NCBI GenBank assembly: GCA_902581605.1
Contig: CACHPE010000003.1
Span: 1 to 64,000, forward strand
Length of the DNA: 64,000 bases
DNA from: an uncultured Pelagibacteraceae bacterium
Lineage (GTDB): Bacteria > Pseudomonadota > Alphaproteobacteria > Pelagibacterales > Pelagibacteraceae
Direction of reading: 5' to 3'
Shown here: positions 54,719 through 64,000 of the stretch, piece after piece
Numbering within the stretch: position 1 is the stretch's first letter
How the letters are laid out: every line of letters begins with the position of its first letter
The notes under the pieces: generated by a model
The model's database searches: none
Seen by the model: the letters and a program-made list of their open reading frames with translations, nothing else
Told to the model about the DNA's origin: nothing
Position numbers and translations under genes: made by a program

Positions 54719-56418
54719 TTTTTTACTCTATGTTTGAAACTATCTCTTCTAAAACTGTATAATGCTTTTGGATCTACATCAACATCAATCACAGATGGCT
54801 TATTTGATTTAATTGCTGCTCTTACAGCTTCACTAATCTCAGAAATTTTTTTAACTTTAAAACCTTTTGCACCATAAAGTTCCGCAACTTTATCAAAGGA
54901 TGGACTGGTAATATCCGCACCTAAATATCTTTTTCCAAAAAAATCTTTTTGATAAGCTTTTTCAGCACCCCAACTTTTATTGTTCATCACAATAGTTGTT
55001 GTATTAATTCCATATTCAACAGCAGTGCTCAATTCAGATATTGTCATGCCAAAACCCCCATCACCCATAAGACTAACGACTGTTTTTTTAGGTTTTGCAA
55101 CCTTGACTCCAAGACCACATGCAAAAGAAAAACCAACTAAACCAAAATCCAATGGAGTAAATAATGAAGGAGGATCATAATATTCTAAAGCATCTGTAGC
55201 CTGCAAACATAACGTTCCAGCATCTAGAGTAATTGCCGAGTTTCTTGGTAGCACTTTTCTTAATTGTTTAAATAGTCCTTTTGGTTGTATAGGAAAATTT
55301 GGACCCAAATTTTCTTTATTTCTATTAATCAAATATTCTTTTCTCTCTTGTAAATAGGAGTTAGTCCAATCTTTAACATTTAATTTAATTTTCTCTTTTT
55401 TTACCTCTTCATAAAGTTGTTTAGTTGCAGTCGCAGCATCCGCATGTATCTTTACTCTTACAGGAAAATATTTTCCAAGCATTGTTTTTTCTAGTTCAAT
55501 TTGAATTATCTTTGCTTTTTTATTTATATTTTCATAGGAGTAAAAAGTTGAATTAAATCCTAAACGTGTTCCAATTGCTAAGATGACATCTGCATTTTTA
55601 ACTAATCTTGATGCTACAGGATTTCCTCTAGGACCCATTTGTCCGGCATTTAATTTATGACCAAAAGGAATTGCATCTCCATGACCTGCTGCTGTAACAA
55701 TAGGTAAATTGCATAGCTCAGCTAATTTTATTACCTCTTTGTATTTAGAATTATATTTAATTCCTGCACCAACAATAATTACTGAACATTTTGAAGATCC
55801 AATTAATTTTGCAGCCTTTTTGATATTTTCTTTATTTCCTTTTTGTTTGCTCTCATTTTCGAAAGATGGTTTTTTAATATTGATATTATACTTGTTTGAA
55901 GCTGCTAATATATTTCTTGGTAAATTTACACATACAGGTCCCTTTCTAGGTTTCATTGCTAAACTAAAAGCATCACTCATAATTTTTGGAATTATTTTTG
56001 AATTTTTTATAGTCCATGTTTTCTTTGTAATAGGTGCAAACAAAGACTGTTGATCTAAACCTTGGAATGCATCTTCAATTTTATCTTTAGTTGAATACGA
56101 ACCTGCAATTGCAACAACTGGAGAAAAGGCTGCTTTTGCTTGCGCAACGCCTGTAACTAAATTAGTAGCGCCAGGTCCGTTTTGGCCTGCAATAATTACC
56201 CCAGGTCTATTGGATGCTCTTGCATAACCATCAGCCATATGTGTCCCTGTTCTTTCATCTCTGACACCAATAAATTTTATACTTTTCTCATGATAAAGAG
56301 CATCAAACATTTCCATTGTTGCTGAACCAATAAGTCCAAAAACATGTTTTACTCTCTCTTTTTTTAATGATTGAACAGCAGCTTGTCCGCCGCTAATTCT
56401 TTTTCGTTTTTTATTCAC
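54715..56418 (-). CDS. Thiamine-diphosphate enzyme, acetolactate synthase/Xsc-like
   Basis: HVFGLIGSATMEMFDAL, IIAGQNGPGATNLVTGVAQA, GDGGFGMTISELSTAVEY. Confidence 0.85.
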   Translation of the reverse strand: MNKKRKRISGGQAAVQSLKKERVKHVFGLIGSATMEMFDALYHEKSIKFIGVRDERTGTHMADGYARASNRPGVIIAGQNGPGATNLVTGVAQAKAAFSPVVAIAGSYSTKDKIEDAFQGLDQQSLFAPITKKTWTIKNSKIIPKIMSDAFSLAMKPRKGPVCVNLPRNILAASNKYNINIKKPSFENESKQKGNKENIKKAAKLIGSSKCSVIIVGAGIKYNSKYKEVIKLAELCNLPIVTAAGHGDAIPFGHKLNAGQMGPRGNPVASRLVKNADVILAIGTRLGFNSTFYSYENINKKAKIIQIELEKTMLGKYFPVRVKIHADAATATKQLYEEVKKEKIKLNVKDWTNSYLQERKEYLINRNKENLGPNFPIQPKGLFKQLRKVLPRNSAITLDAGTLCLQATDALEYYDPPSLFTPLDFGLVGFSFACGLGVKVAKPKKTVVSLMGDGGFGMTISELSTAVEYGINTTTIVMNNKSWGAEKAYQKDFFGKRYLGADITSPSFDKVAELYGAKGFKVKKISEISEAVRAAIKSNKPSVIDVDVDPKALYSFRRDSFKHRVKK

Positions 56419-57584
56419 GAAACTTTTTTTACTTCAGTGTCAAAATCATCTTGGAAGTGAGGCATAACTTTTTCTGTAAAGAGTTTTATACTTTTCATAC
56501 AATCTTTATGCTTCACACCTGGAAAATTAGACCAAACTTGTAAATTTTGTAAATTGAGTTCAGATTTTAATTCATGAATTTTATCAATCACATATTCTGG
56601 TGTTCCAAATAACATATTTCTTTTGTGTAAAAATTCATAATTTAATAAATCCAATTTACCTTTTGTCTCTGGTAATTCTTCACCTGGATCCATATGATTT
56701 CCTAAACCTCTCCAATGACAAACCCATCTCATATAATTTACCATATGTTCACCAGCTTTCTCTTTTGCTTCTTCCATCGTATCTGCAACGAACATATCTC
56801 TTACAAGAGACACCCCTTCGCCAAGAGGTATATTTTTCTTTGTTACCTCTGATCTTTTATTTTTATAAGCTTCAAATTTTGGTTTCAAAGCTTTTACTGT
56901 TGGTATCCACATGATAACGTTGATGTTATTTTCAGCAGCCCACTCAATCGATCTAATTCCATCAACTACTTGATGAATTGGAGGGTGTGGCTGTTGATAT
57001 GGCTGAGGAACAACACTAATTTTTTTCATAGTATTGTCTTCCATATTCATAAATTCTTCACTAGGAGGACTCATATCATGCTGCCAAACATAATTTGGGG
57101 ATGGATAAGTATAAAATTCTCCTTGGTGACTGAAAAATTTTTCACTCCATGCTTTCTTCAATACTTCTAAAGTCTCAGCAAATAATCTAAAATTTTTAGC
57201 CTGATCTTTTAAGTCAGCTTCTTTATTTAGGTTAATTGCTTCTCTTCCATAAATTCCTCTTGCCACACCTATTTCAACTCTTCCTTTAGAAAGCTGATCT
57301 AGTGTAGCTATGTCTTCAGCTAATCTTATTGGATTATGAAAAGTAATAACGTTTGCAGCTTGGCCTATTCTAATATTTTTTGTTCTTGCAGCTGCATCTG
57401 CACCCATCATTAATGGATTTGTACAAGACTCCATTCCCTCGTGATTGAAGTGATGTTCTGTAAACCAAATTGAATTCCATTTGTTTTGATCACAGTATTC
57501 TGTGATTTCTTTAGTTTCATCTAATAATTGATGATAAGGTTTGTGTGTCCAGTTTGTGGTATTACAAAAATAACCAAATTTCAT
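56415..57584 (-). CDS. LLM-class flavin-dependent oxidoreductase
   Basis: MKFGYFCN..., FTEHHF, ATLDQLSKGRVEIGVARGI bacterial luciferase-like; start chosen at MKFGYF. Confidence 0.9.
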   Translation of the reverse strand: MKFGYFCNTTNWTHKPYHQLLDETKEITEYCDQNKWNSIWFTEHHFNHEGMESCTNPLMMGADAAARTKNIRIGQAANVITFHNPIRLAEDIATLDQLSKGRVEIGVARGIYGREAINLNKEADLKDQAKNFRLFAETLEVLKKAWSEKFFSHQGEFYTYPSPNYVWQHDMSPPSEEFMNMEDNTMKKISVVPQPYQQPHPPIHQVVDGIRSIEWAAENNINVIMWIPTVKALKPKFEAYKNKRSEVTKKNIPLGEGVSLVRDMFVADTMEEAKEKAGEHMVNYMRWVCHWRGLGNHMDPGEELPETKGKLDLLNYEFLHKRNMLFGTPEYVIDKIHELKSELNLQNLQVWSNFPGVKHKDCMKSIKLFTEKVMPHFQDDFDTEVKKVS

Positions 57585-57689
57585 AAAGCCTCCTTTAAAA
57601 GTTAATTTAAAGACGACCGATCCCACTTTCGTAAATCTATGAATTTATCGACGAGTTATGTATCGCTTTATAATTAAACTTTATTATTA

Positions 57690-58658
57690 CTAACGTTGAT
57701 ATTCAATAAATTTCTTTAAGGATTTATTAAGAAATTTCTCATAAATTTGACCATTATTTTTGAATTTACTTCCATTTAAAAATGATTGGTTCATTTTGAA
57801 ATCATAGGAAGGTTCAAAGAAAAAAGGAACAGATAGTCTCTTACTTTTATTCCACAAAACCCTGTGATTAGTTGCTTTAAATTTACCTTTGCTTAGAAAC
57901 TCTAATGCTCTTCCTGTATTTACTACTAAAGCTTTTTTGTTGAATGGCACATCATACCATTTTTTGTTTTTTCTATTTTGTACTTGTAATCCACCTTTTC
58001 TATCTTGATAGAGAACTGTAAATATTCCACTATCAACATGTGTTTCACATCCAAGCGCTACTCCATCTTGTTTTGATATTTCTACTGGTTTAGTTTGATT
58101 TGGGTAATAATTAAATCTTAATGTGCTTAAAGTTTTTAATCTTGAAAAAGCTACAGTAGAAATCTCAGGATTTTTTTTATTAAGTTTTATCAGACTTTTA
58201 AACAATATTTCACTCAATCTATAAATGTTATCAAAATACTTGTTTAAAGTATTAATTGAGTTTTTATTAAAACACACGCCCAGATTAATAAACTCTATGT
58301 ATTGATTTTTGAGACTTGAAGAATATTTTTTAGTTACTTTTAAATCACCTATATCCAGTCCTTCTTTTCCATTAACATCATTAGGAAAATATCCTCTATA
58401 TAAATTTTTATTTTTTTTATTCCATTTTTTAGGTGCTAATCTTCTTTTCGTGCTGTCTGGTAAATTAAAAAATTTATTAGCAACTTCACATGTTTTTTTT
58501 ATTTCTTTATGATTAATCCCATGTCCAGTAATTTGAAAAAATCCTACATTGGCACAAGCTTTTTCAATTTCTTTAATTGTTTTAAATGCATTTTGAGTTT
58601 CAAAATTATTTTTTATTAAAGAAGAAATGTTAATTGTTGGTATAAAGTTCTTGCTCAT
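57690..58658 (-). CDS. Isopenicillin N synthase-like 2OG-Fe(II) oxygenase
   Basis: ACANVGFFQITGHGI, HVDSGIFTVLYQDRKGGLQVQ. Confidence 0.9.
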   Translation of the reverse strand: MSKNFIPTINISSLIKNNFETQNAFKTIKEIEKACANVGFFQITGHGINHKEIKKTCEVANKFFNLPDSTKRRLAPKKWNKKNKNLYRGYFPNDVNGKEGLDIGDLKVTKKYSSSLKNQYIEFINLGVCFNKNSINTLNKYFDNIYRLSEILFKSLIKLNKKNPEISTVAFSRLKTLSTLRFNYYPNQTKPVEISKQDGVALGCETHVDSGIFTVLYQDRKGGLQVQNRKNKKWYDVPFNKKALVVNTGRALEFLSKGKFKATNHRVLWNKSKRLSVPFFFEPSYDFKMNQSFLNGSKFKNNGQIYEKFLNKSLKKFIEYQR

Positions 58659-59608
58659 CTTCTAACTGGTGTTTCTGTTGCAATAAATTGATCTCTAACT
58701 CTCTCTCTCATGTAAATATAAATTCCAGCTGTTATAATACACGCAACACCAATAAACGTTCTGATCGTTGGTACCTCATTAAATAAAAAGTAGCCAGGTA
58801 TCATAGACATAATTATTAATGAGTACTCAAACAAAGAAACAACAGAAGGTGATGCAACTATATATGCTGAAAAAATACAAACAAAAGCTATTGATGCAGC
58901 AAAACCAAAAAATAAAATAAATTTCCATGTATATTCAATATTTGAAAACCATTCTCTAAAGATGAATTGTATTGTTGGATCAAAGTTTGAATTATTTAGC
59001 TGACCACTTCCCATAAAAAAATACAAAATTACGCACAGCAATATTGCAATTAGATAAAAGTAATATAGTTGGGTGTTAACATCATCTTTATCGGATGTAT
59101 ATTTAGTGATTGTCATAGAGGCCGCATAACAAAATGCACAAAAAACTGGTAAAAGACTTCGATATTCAAAGTCTGAAAAATTTGGATTTAAGACTATAAA
59201 AACGCCTATAAAACCAAAAACAATTGCTGACCATCTTCTAATACCAATAGTTTCTTTTAAAAATAATTTTGCAAATATTGATACGAAAAAAGGGGAGGAA
59301 AAAAATAGAGCATTTGCTGTTGCTAATGGCATAAAAGTTAATGAGATAAAAAAAGCAGAAAAAGCAATAAAATGTAAAAATACTCTTAGTATTGTTAAAA
59401 AAGGATAGTGAGTTTTAAGAGAGACTTTTTGCTTTCTGAATTTTATATAACCAAATAGCAAAATTGCTGCAACAAAATATCTTCCAAAAAATATTTCATA
59501 TAAAGCTGCTTTTTCAAAAATGAATTTAATTAAAGCATCCTGCATTGCAAAAAATGTCATTGCAGTAATAATTAAAAGTATTCCTTTTGAATTATTATTA
59601 GTACCCAT
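58655..59608 (-). CDS. EamA/DMT-family transporter
   Basis: EamA repeats, 10 TM. Confidence 0.87.
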   Translation of the reverse strand: MGTNNNSKGILLIITAMTFFAMQDALIKFIFEKAALYEIFFGRYFVAAILLFGYIKFRKQKVSLKTHYPFLTILRVFLHFIAFSAFFISLTFMPLATANALFFSSPFFVSIFAKLFLKETIGIRRWSAIVFGFIGVFIVLNPNFSDFEYRSLLPVFCAFCYAASMTITKYTSDKDDVNTQLYYFYLIAILLCVILYFFMGSGQLNNSNFDPTIQFIFREWFSNIEYTWKFILFFGFAASIAFVCIFSAYIVASPSVVSLFEYSLIIMSMIPGYFLFNEVPTIRTFIGVACIITAGIYIYMRERVRDQFIATETPVRR

Positions 59609-59648
59609 TATGCACCTATATCAAAAAAAAATTGTCTAGAATATTTAA

Positions 59649-60110
59649 TTATTTCTTTAATTTAGAAGAGAACAGAAGACCTTCGCTTGAAAATTTTGAC
59701 TTATTTTCTTGAATAAAATCTTTCATTAATTTTACTTTTTCTTCCTCAAATTCAGTAACTTTCCTTTTACTTAAATCTATATATAGCGATATCCATTCCA
59801 TAGAAGCTGAAAGTTTGTTAGTTTTTTGAGAAATCATTTCCATTTTTAAATGAAGTCTTTTTTTATCATGATCAAAATAAGTCAGATTAACATTGACCAT
59901 TTCTCCCTCTTTTACCTCATTTAAATATTTAGTATTAGTTTCAACAACCATTGTACTTCTATTAAGATCTTTCGCTGCAGTTCCTCCCATTTTAAATTTT
60001 TCAAGTGCAACTTCCCATGCTTGATCAAAAACAAGAACATAATAAGCCATGTTCATATGATTGTTGTAATCAACCCATTCCTTTTTTACTTCAAAATTTT
60101 TTAATAACAC
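59649..60110 (-). CDS. Hotdog-fold (4HBT) thioesterase
   Basis: VDYNNHMNMAYYVLVFDQAWEVAL acyl-CoA thioesterase motif. Confidence 0.85.
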   Translation of the reverse strand: MLLKNFEVKKEWVDYNNHMNMAYYVLVFDQAWEVALEKFKMGGTAAKDLNRSTMVVETNTKYLNEVKEGEMVNVNLTYFDHDKKRLHLKMEMISQKTNKLSASMEWISLYIDLSKRKVTEFEEEKVKLMKDFIQENKSKFSSEGLLFSSKLKK

Positions 60111-60111
60111 T

Positions 60112-61137
60112 TTATGATCTTGTTAATGAAGACTGTAATTCTTTATTTGAAATGTATCCTTTTACATTCCCACTTTTATCAACCACTTCACAATTTGAGT
60201 CAGAACAAACGATTTTTGGTAAAAAATCTTCTATAAATTCATCTTCATTTACTTTTATTAAGTTTGATTTATCTATGTCATTAGCTTGATCAGCAGTTTT
60301 CATAATAATTTTTGCCTTTATAACTTTTGCTCTGTTCACGTCTTTTACAAAAGCTTTTACATAATCATCAGCTGGGTTCATAATAATTTCCTCTGGGGTT
60401 CCTACTTGCACTAATTTTCCAGAATTTAATATCCCGATATGATCTCCCAATCTTAATGATTCATCCAAATCATGTGTAATAAATACAATTGTTTTTTTTA
60501 ATTCTGCTTGAAGATCAATTAATTGTTTCTGCATATCACTTCTAATAAGAGGATCTAGAGCGCTGAAAGCTTCATCCATTAACATAATATCTGTATCAGT
60601 AGCCAACGCTCTTGCCAAACCAACACGTTGTTGCATTCCTCCTGATAATTGAGCAGGGTATTGATTTTCAAAACCAGTAAGTCCAACTGCATCGATTTTT
60701 TCCATTGAGATTTTATTTCTCTCATCTTCACTTTTCCCTTGCATTTCTAATCCATAACCAACATTTTGAATTACTGTTTTATGTGGGAATAAACCAAATC
60801 TTTGAAATACCATACTCATTTTATGTCTTCTAAATTCAATAAGCTTGTCTTTATCAAGCGACATTACATTCGTGCCCTCAACTAAAATTTCGCCATCTGT
60901 TGGATCTATTAATCTATTTAAATGTCTTATAAGTGTTGATTTTCCTGATCCTGATAAACCCATACAAACAAAGGTTTCTCCTTCCTTAATTTTAAGCGAA
61001 ACATTATCTAATCCAACGGTATGACCAGTTTGCTCTAAAATTTCGTCTTTTGTTGCACCATCTTTTACCATTGGCAGTACAGAAGAAGGGTTGTTTCCAA
61101 AAATTTTGTATACGTTGTTGATCTCAATTTTTGACAT
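60112..61137 (-). CDS. Glycine betaine/quaternary-amine ABC transporter ATPase (ProV/OpuAA-like)
   Basis: VCMGLSGSGKSTLIRHLNRLIDPTDGEI, C-terminal CBS-like tail. Confidence 0.9.
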   Translation of the reverse strand: MSKIEINNVYKIFGNNPSSVLPMVKDGATKDEILEQTGHTVGLDNVSLKIKEGETFVCMGLSGSGKSTLIRHLNRLIDPTDGEILVEGTNVMSLDKDKLIEFRRHKMSMVFQRFGLFPHKTVIQNVGYGLEMQGKSEDERNKISMEKIDAVGLTGFENQYPAQLSGGMQQRVGLARALATDTDIMLMDEAFSALDPLIRSDMQKQLIDLQAELKKTIVFITHDLDESLRLGDHIGILNSGKLVQVGTPEEIIMNPADDYVKAFVKDVNRAKVIKAKIIMKTADQANDIDKSNLIKVNEDEFIEDFLPKIVCSDSNCEVVDKSGNVKGYISNKELQSSLTRS

Positions 61138-61256
61138 GATGTAATGTTCTAACAGTTACAATCATCATATGTAAAACAAATATTATACAACTTATAAGTG
61201 TTTTAAGAAATAACAGTTGTATTTATTTGCTTTTGCTTATTTTTTAAATAAGAATT

Positions 61257-61994
61257 TTGTATATGGCGCAAACAGATAAAGATGTGCGACTAGAGTTGTC
61301 TGCTCTCTATAGAATTTTACATATGTACGGCATGACAGACCTTGCTAACCAATGTGCAGGGGCAAGATCTGCTGAAGATAGAAATTGTTCTTTCGTTCAT
61401 CCATATGGAATGTTTTATGAAGAAATTACTGCTTCATCTTTAGTTAAAATTGATCAAAACGGAAAAAAATTAGATTCAAACGGTCCTTGGTTAAACGATG
61501 GATGTATTAATCTTGCTCAATGGATTTTTAATAAAAGAAATGATGTAAATTTTTACGTTCACGGACATGCCAATGATGTGATGGCAGTTGGAGGTACCAA
61601 AGAAGGTTTGATGTATCTTTCACAGGCCGCAGTTTATTTAAATCACCTTGTTGGATATATTGATTATGAATTTGTTGAGGATAAAGAATTTGGAAGCAAG
61701 TTTGAAAACCTAATTAGCAAACACGACATTTTGATTACAAGGAATCATGGATATTACACAGTAGGAAAAACTGCTGCAGAAGCATTTTTCAGAGCTTATT
61801 ATTTAGAGCAAGCATGTTCAGTTCAGGTAAAAAACCTTGCAATGGGGTTAAACAAACTTGAAATAGATAAACAGAAAGCTGCATATTTTTGGGAAAACAT
61901 GAGTGACTCTGATGATTATAATTATGATGGAAAAACGGAGTGGGCTGCTTTATTAAGAAAACTAGAGAGGGAACATTCAAATTATAAAAATTAA
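61257..61994 (+). CDS. Class II aldolase/adducin family protein
   Basis: HGHANDVMAVG..., ITRNHGYYTVGKTAAEAFFRAYYLEQAC. Confidence 0.9.
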   Translation: MYMAQTDKDVRLELSALYRILHMYGMTDLANQCAGARSAEDRNCSFVHPYGMFYEEITASSLVKIDQNGKKLDSNGPWLNDGCINLAQWIFNKRNDVNFYVHGHANDVMAVGGTKEGLMYLSQAAVYLNHLVGYIDYEFVEDKEFGSKFENLISKHDILITRNHGYYTVGKTAAEAFFRAYYLEQACSVQVKNLAMGLNKLEIDKQKAAYFWENMSDSDDYNYDGKTEWAALLRKLEREHSNYKN

Positions 61995-63145
61995 TGGAAC
62001 AAAATTTTACAATTAAGAATATAACTAAAAATTCTACAAATTTAGAAGTTGACTGGAGTGATGGAAAAAAAAGTAAATTTAATTATTTATGGCTAAGAGA
62101 CAATTGTCCAACTGCACACGATAAAGACTCACGTCATAGAATGTTTAATATTTTAAAAGTATCAAATAATATTAACCCAAAAAAATTTTCAGTAAATAAC
62201 GAAGGTAAGCTTGAAATTGAATGGAGTGAAGGAGACCATGTAAGTTATTATGATCAAAATTGGTTAAGAGAAAACTGCTATACAATAAAAAATAATCTAG
62301 AATATAAATCACCATATCAACTTTGGGACAATTCTTTGCAAAATGACCTGAAGTCAATCGAGATTGAGCATGATGAAATTATGAGTTCAGATAAAGGACT
62401 TATCAGATGGTTAGAGCTTTTACATCATACTGGAATTGCTATTGTAAAAAATGCTCCAACTGAAAATAATTCTGGCTTTAAAATTTTAAACAGAATTAGC
62501 CATACCAGAGAAACTTTTTTTAAAACACCATTTGAAGTAATCAACATTCCTAAACCAAATAATTCTGCTTACACAGCGCATGCTTTAAGAAATCATATGG
62601 ATCTACCATGGTTTGAAACACCACCTGGATATCAATTTCTTCATTGTTTAGTAAATTCTGCAACTGGAGGAGACTCATCCGCCGTAGATGGCTTTGCAGT
62701 TGCAGATTATTTAAGAAAAAATGAGAAAGAAATATTTGATACGCTAGTAAACGTTCATTTAAAATTTAGAGACATGGATTATACACAAGAGTCTGTTAGA
62801 AGTTATTACGCACCCGCGATATCTCTTACAAAAGATAATGATTACCATGATATTCGTTTTAGCGTAGCAACTATGGATGCTTTAGACTGTCATCCTGATT
62901 TGATGGATAAAGTTTACAAAGCTCATCATCGATTTGGAAATTTGCTTCATGACGATCAATTCCAGATTAAATTTAGATTAGGACCAGGTGATATTTTTTC
63001 TTTTAACAACAGAAGATTATTACACGGTAGAACTGAATATGATCCAAACTCAGGACATAGACATTTACAAGGTTATTACATGGATCGAGATGAAGTTATT
63101 GGAAGACTAAGATATTTAAAAAATTCGGTTAACTCCAACCAGTAA
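61994..63145 (+). CDS. Gamma-butyrobetaine hydroxylase-like 2OG dioxygenase
   Basis: N-terminal GBBH_N/DUF971 domain (VDWSDGKKSKFNYLWLRDNCP) plus TauD-type domain (NHMDLPWFETPPGYQFLHCL, NNRRLLHGRTEY). Confidence 0.88.
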   Translation: MEQNFTIKNITKNSTNLEVDWSDGKKSKFNYLWLRDNCPTAHDKDSRHRMFNILKVSNNINPKKFSVNNEGKLEIEWSEGDHVSYYDQNWLRENCYTIKNNLEYKSPYQLWDNSLQNDLKSIEIEHDEIMSSDKGLIRWLELLHHTGIAIVKNAPTENNSGFKILNRISHTRETFFKTPFEVINIPKPNNSAYTAHALRNHMDLPWFETPPGYQFLHCLVNSATGGDSSAVDGFAVADYLRKNEKEIFDTLVNVHLKFRDMDYTQESVRSYYAPAISLTKDNDYHDIRFSVATMDALDCHPDLMDKVYKAHHRFGNLLHDDQFQIKFRLGPGDIFSFNNRRLLHGRTEYDPNSGHRHLQGYYMDRDEVIGRLRYLKNSVNSNQ

Positions 63146-64000
63146 CATTCTTTACTTCAAGATATTCCTCAAGGCCCCAAACACCTCCTTCTCTCCCATT
63201 ACCTGATTGTCTGTAACCACCAAATGGAGTTCCGGCATCTGCTCCATTTCCATTAATGTAAACGCAGCCTGATCTTAATTTTTTAGCAACACGATGTGCT
63301 TTTTCTCTATCTTCAGTTTGCAAATAATTTCCAAGACCATAAGAAGTATCGTTTACAATATTGACTGCCTCATCTTCAGTTTCAAAGGGAATTATAGATA
63401 ACACAGGTCCAAAAATTTCTTCTTTAGCGATTCTCATGTCATTAGTTACATCTGTAAATATAGTTGGTTTGATAAAGTATCCTTTGTTCAAACCGTTTGG
63501 TAGCTCAGGCCCACCTGCTGCAAGAGTTGCACCTTCAGAAATTCCACTTTCAATAAGATTTATAATTTTATCATATTGAACTTTAGAGATAACTGGTCCT
63601 ATATGATCTCCTTTTTTTGAAGCATGATCTACTTTAATTTTATTTGCTTCATCTACAGCTTCTTTAACAGCTCTTTCATAAATTGATTTCTCAACCAGCA
63701 TTCTTGTTGGTGCATCACAAGATTGACCAGAATTGCTCATTACATTTCGAATGCCATCTCTTACTGCATCTTTATAACTATCAGCAAAAACAATGTTTCC
63801 ACCTTTTCCACCTAATTCAAGACAAACTCTTTTGATTGTTTCAGCGGCATTTTTTGAAATTAATTTTCCTGCTCGTGTTGAGCCTGTGAAAGAAACCATA
63901 TCAATATCAGGGTGGCTTGAAATGTGGGTTCCTACTCCTGCACCGTCTCCATTTACCAGATTAAATACACCTTTTGGAAAACCTGCTTCATCAATCATTT
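63129..64000 (-). CDS. Aldehyde dehydrogenase (5' end beyond window)
   Basis: VSFTGSTRAGKLISKNAAETIKRVCLELGGKGGNIVFAD, NSGQSCDAPTRML; runs to window edge. Confidence 0.93.
   Translation of the reverse strand, partial: MIDEAGFPKGVFNLVNGDGAGVGTHISSHPDIDMVSFTGSTRAGKLISKNAAETIKRVCLELGGKGGNIVFADSYKDAVRDGIRNVMSNSGQSCDAPTRMLVEKSIYERAVKEAVDEANKIKVDHASKKGDHIGPVISKVQYDKIINLIESGISEGATLAAGGPELPNGLNKGYFIKPTIFTDVTNDMRIAKEEIFGPVLSIIPFETEDEAVNIVNDTSYGLGNYLQTEDREKAHRVAKKLRSGCVYINGNGADAGTPFGGYRQSGNGREGGVWGLEEYLEVKNVTGWS

Noticed and set aside
54949-55180. Overlapping plus-strand ORFs in the ThDP enzyme gene
   Set aside because: Antisense shadows, no start context or homology signal.

Overview
This AT-rich, densely coded window looks like an alphaproteobacterial chromosome, most likely SAR11/Pelagibacterales-like; that assignment is inferred from composition, gene content and the split tmRNA, with no search run. 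Recognisable blocks are glyS(partial)-ppdK; a short accessory strip (4.3-7.6 kb); a circularly permuted two-piece tmRNA gene on the minus strand (tag ANESYALAA); thyX; mrp; hflKC-degP-miaA; ilvI-ilvH-ilvC; a dpp/opp peptide ABC transporter; leuA; mreBCD-mrdA-rodA; two liv-type branched-chain ABC transporter sets, the first with azlCD and a GlaH/CsiD-like glutarate hydroxylase; a minus-strand catabolic operon (ALDH, alpha/beta hydrolase, DUF1185, ThDP enzyme, LLM flavoprotein); and a quaternary-amine/carnitine-like cluster. The most interesting structure is the accessory strip beside the tmRNA gene. The last 25 bp of the tmRNA coding piece is repeated exactly at 6754-6778, and progressively degenerate copies in the same orientation lie at 6207 and 6079. 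Each copy separates a single small cargo module (pilin, 131-aa exported protein, 474-aa protein). This looks like serial accretion of mini-islands at the tmRNA 3' end with no integrase in view. Other notable items are a passenger-less intimin/invasin-type beta-barrel translationally coupled to an exported Cys-containing protein, a 23-aa coupled membrane micro-ORF, hairpins separating solute-binding-protein genes from permease genes, and a likely leaderless ilvI promoter. All family calls come from reading motifs in the translations.
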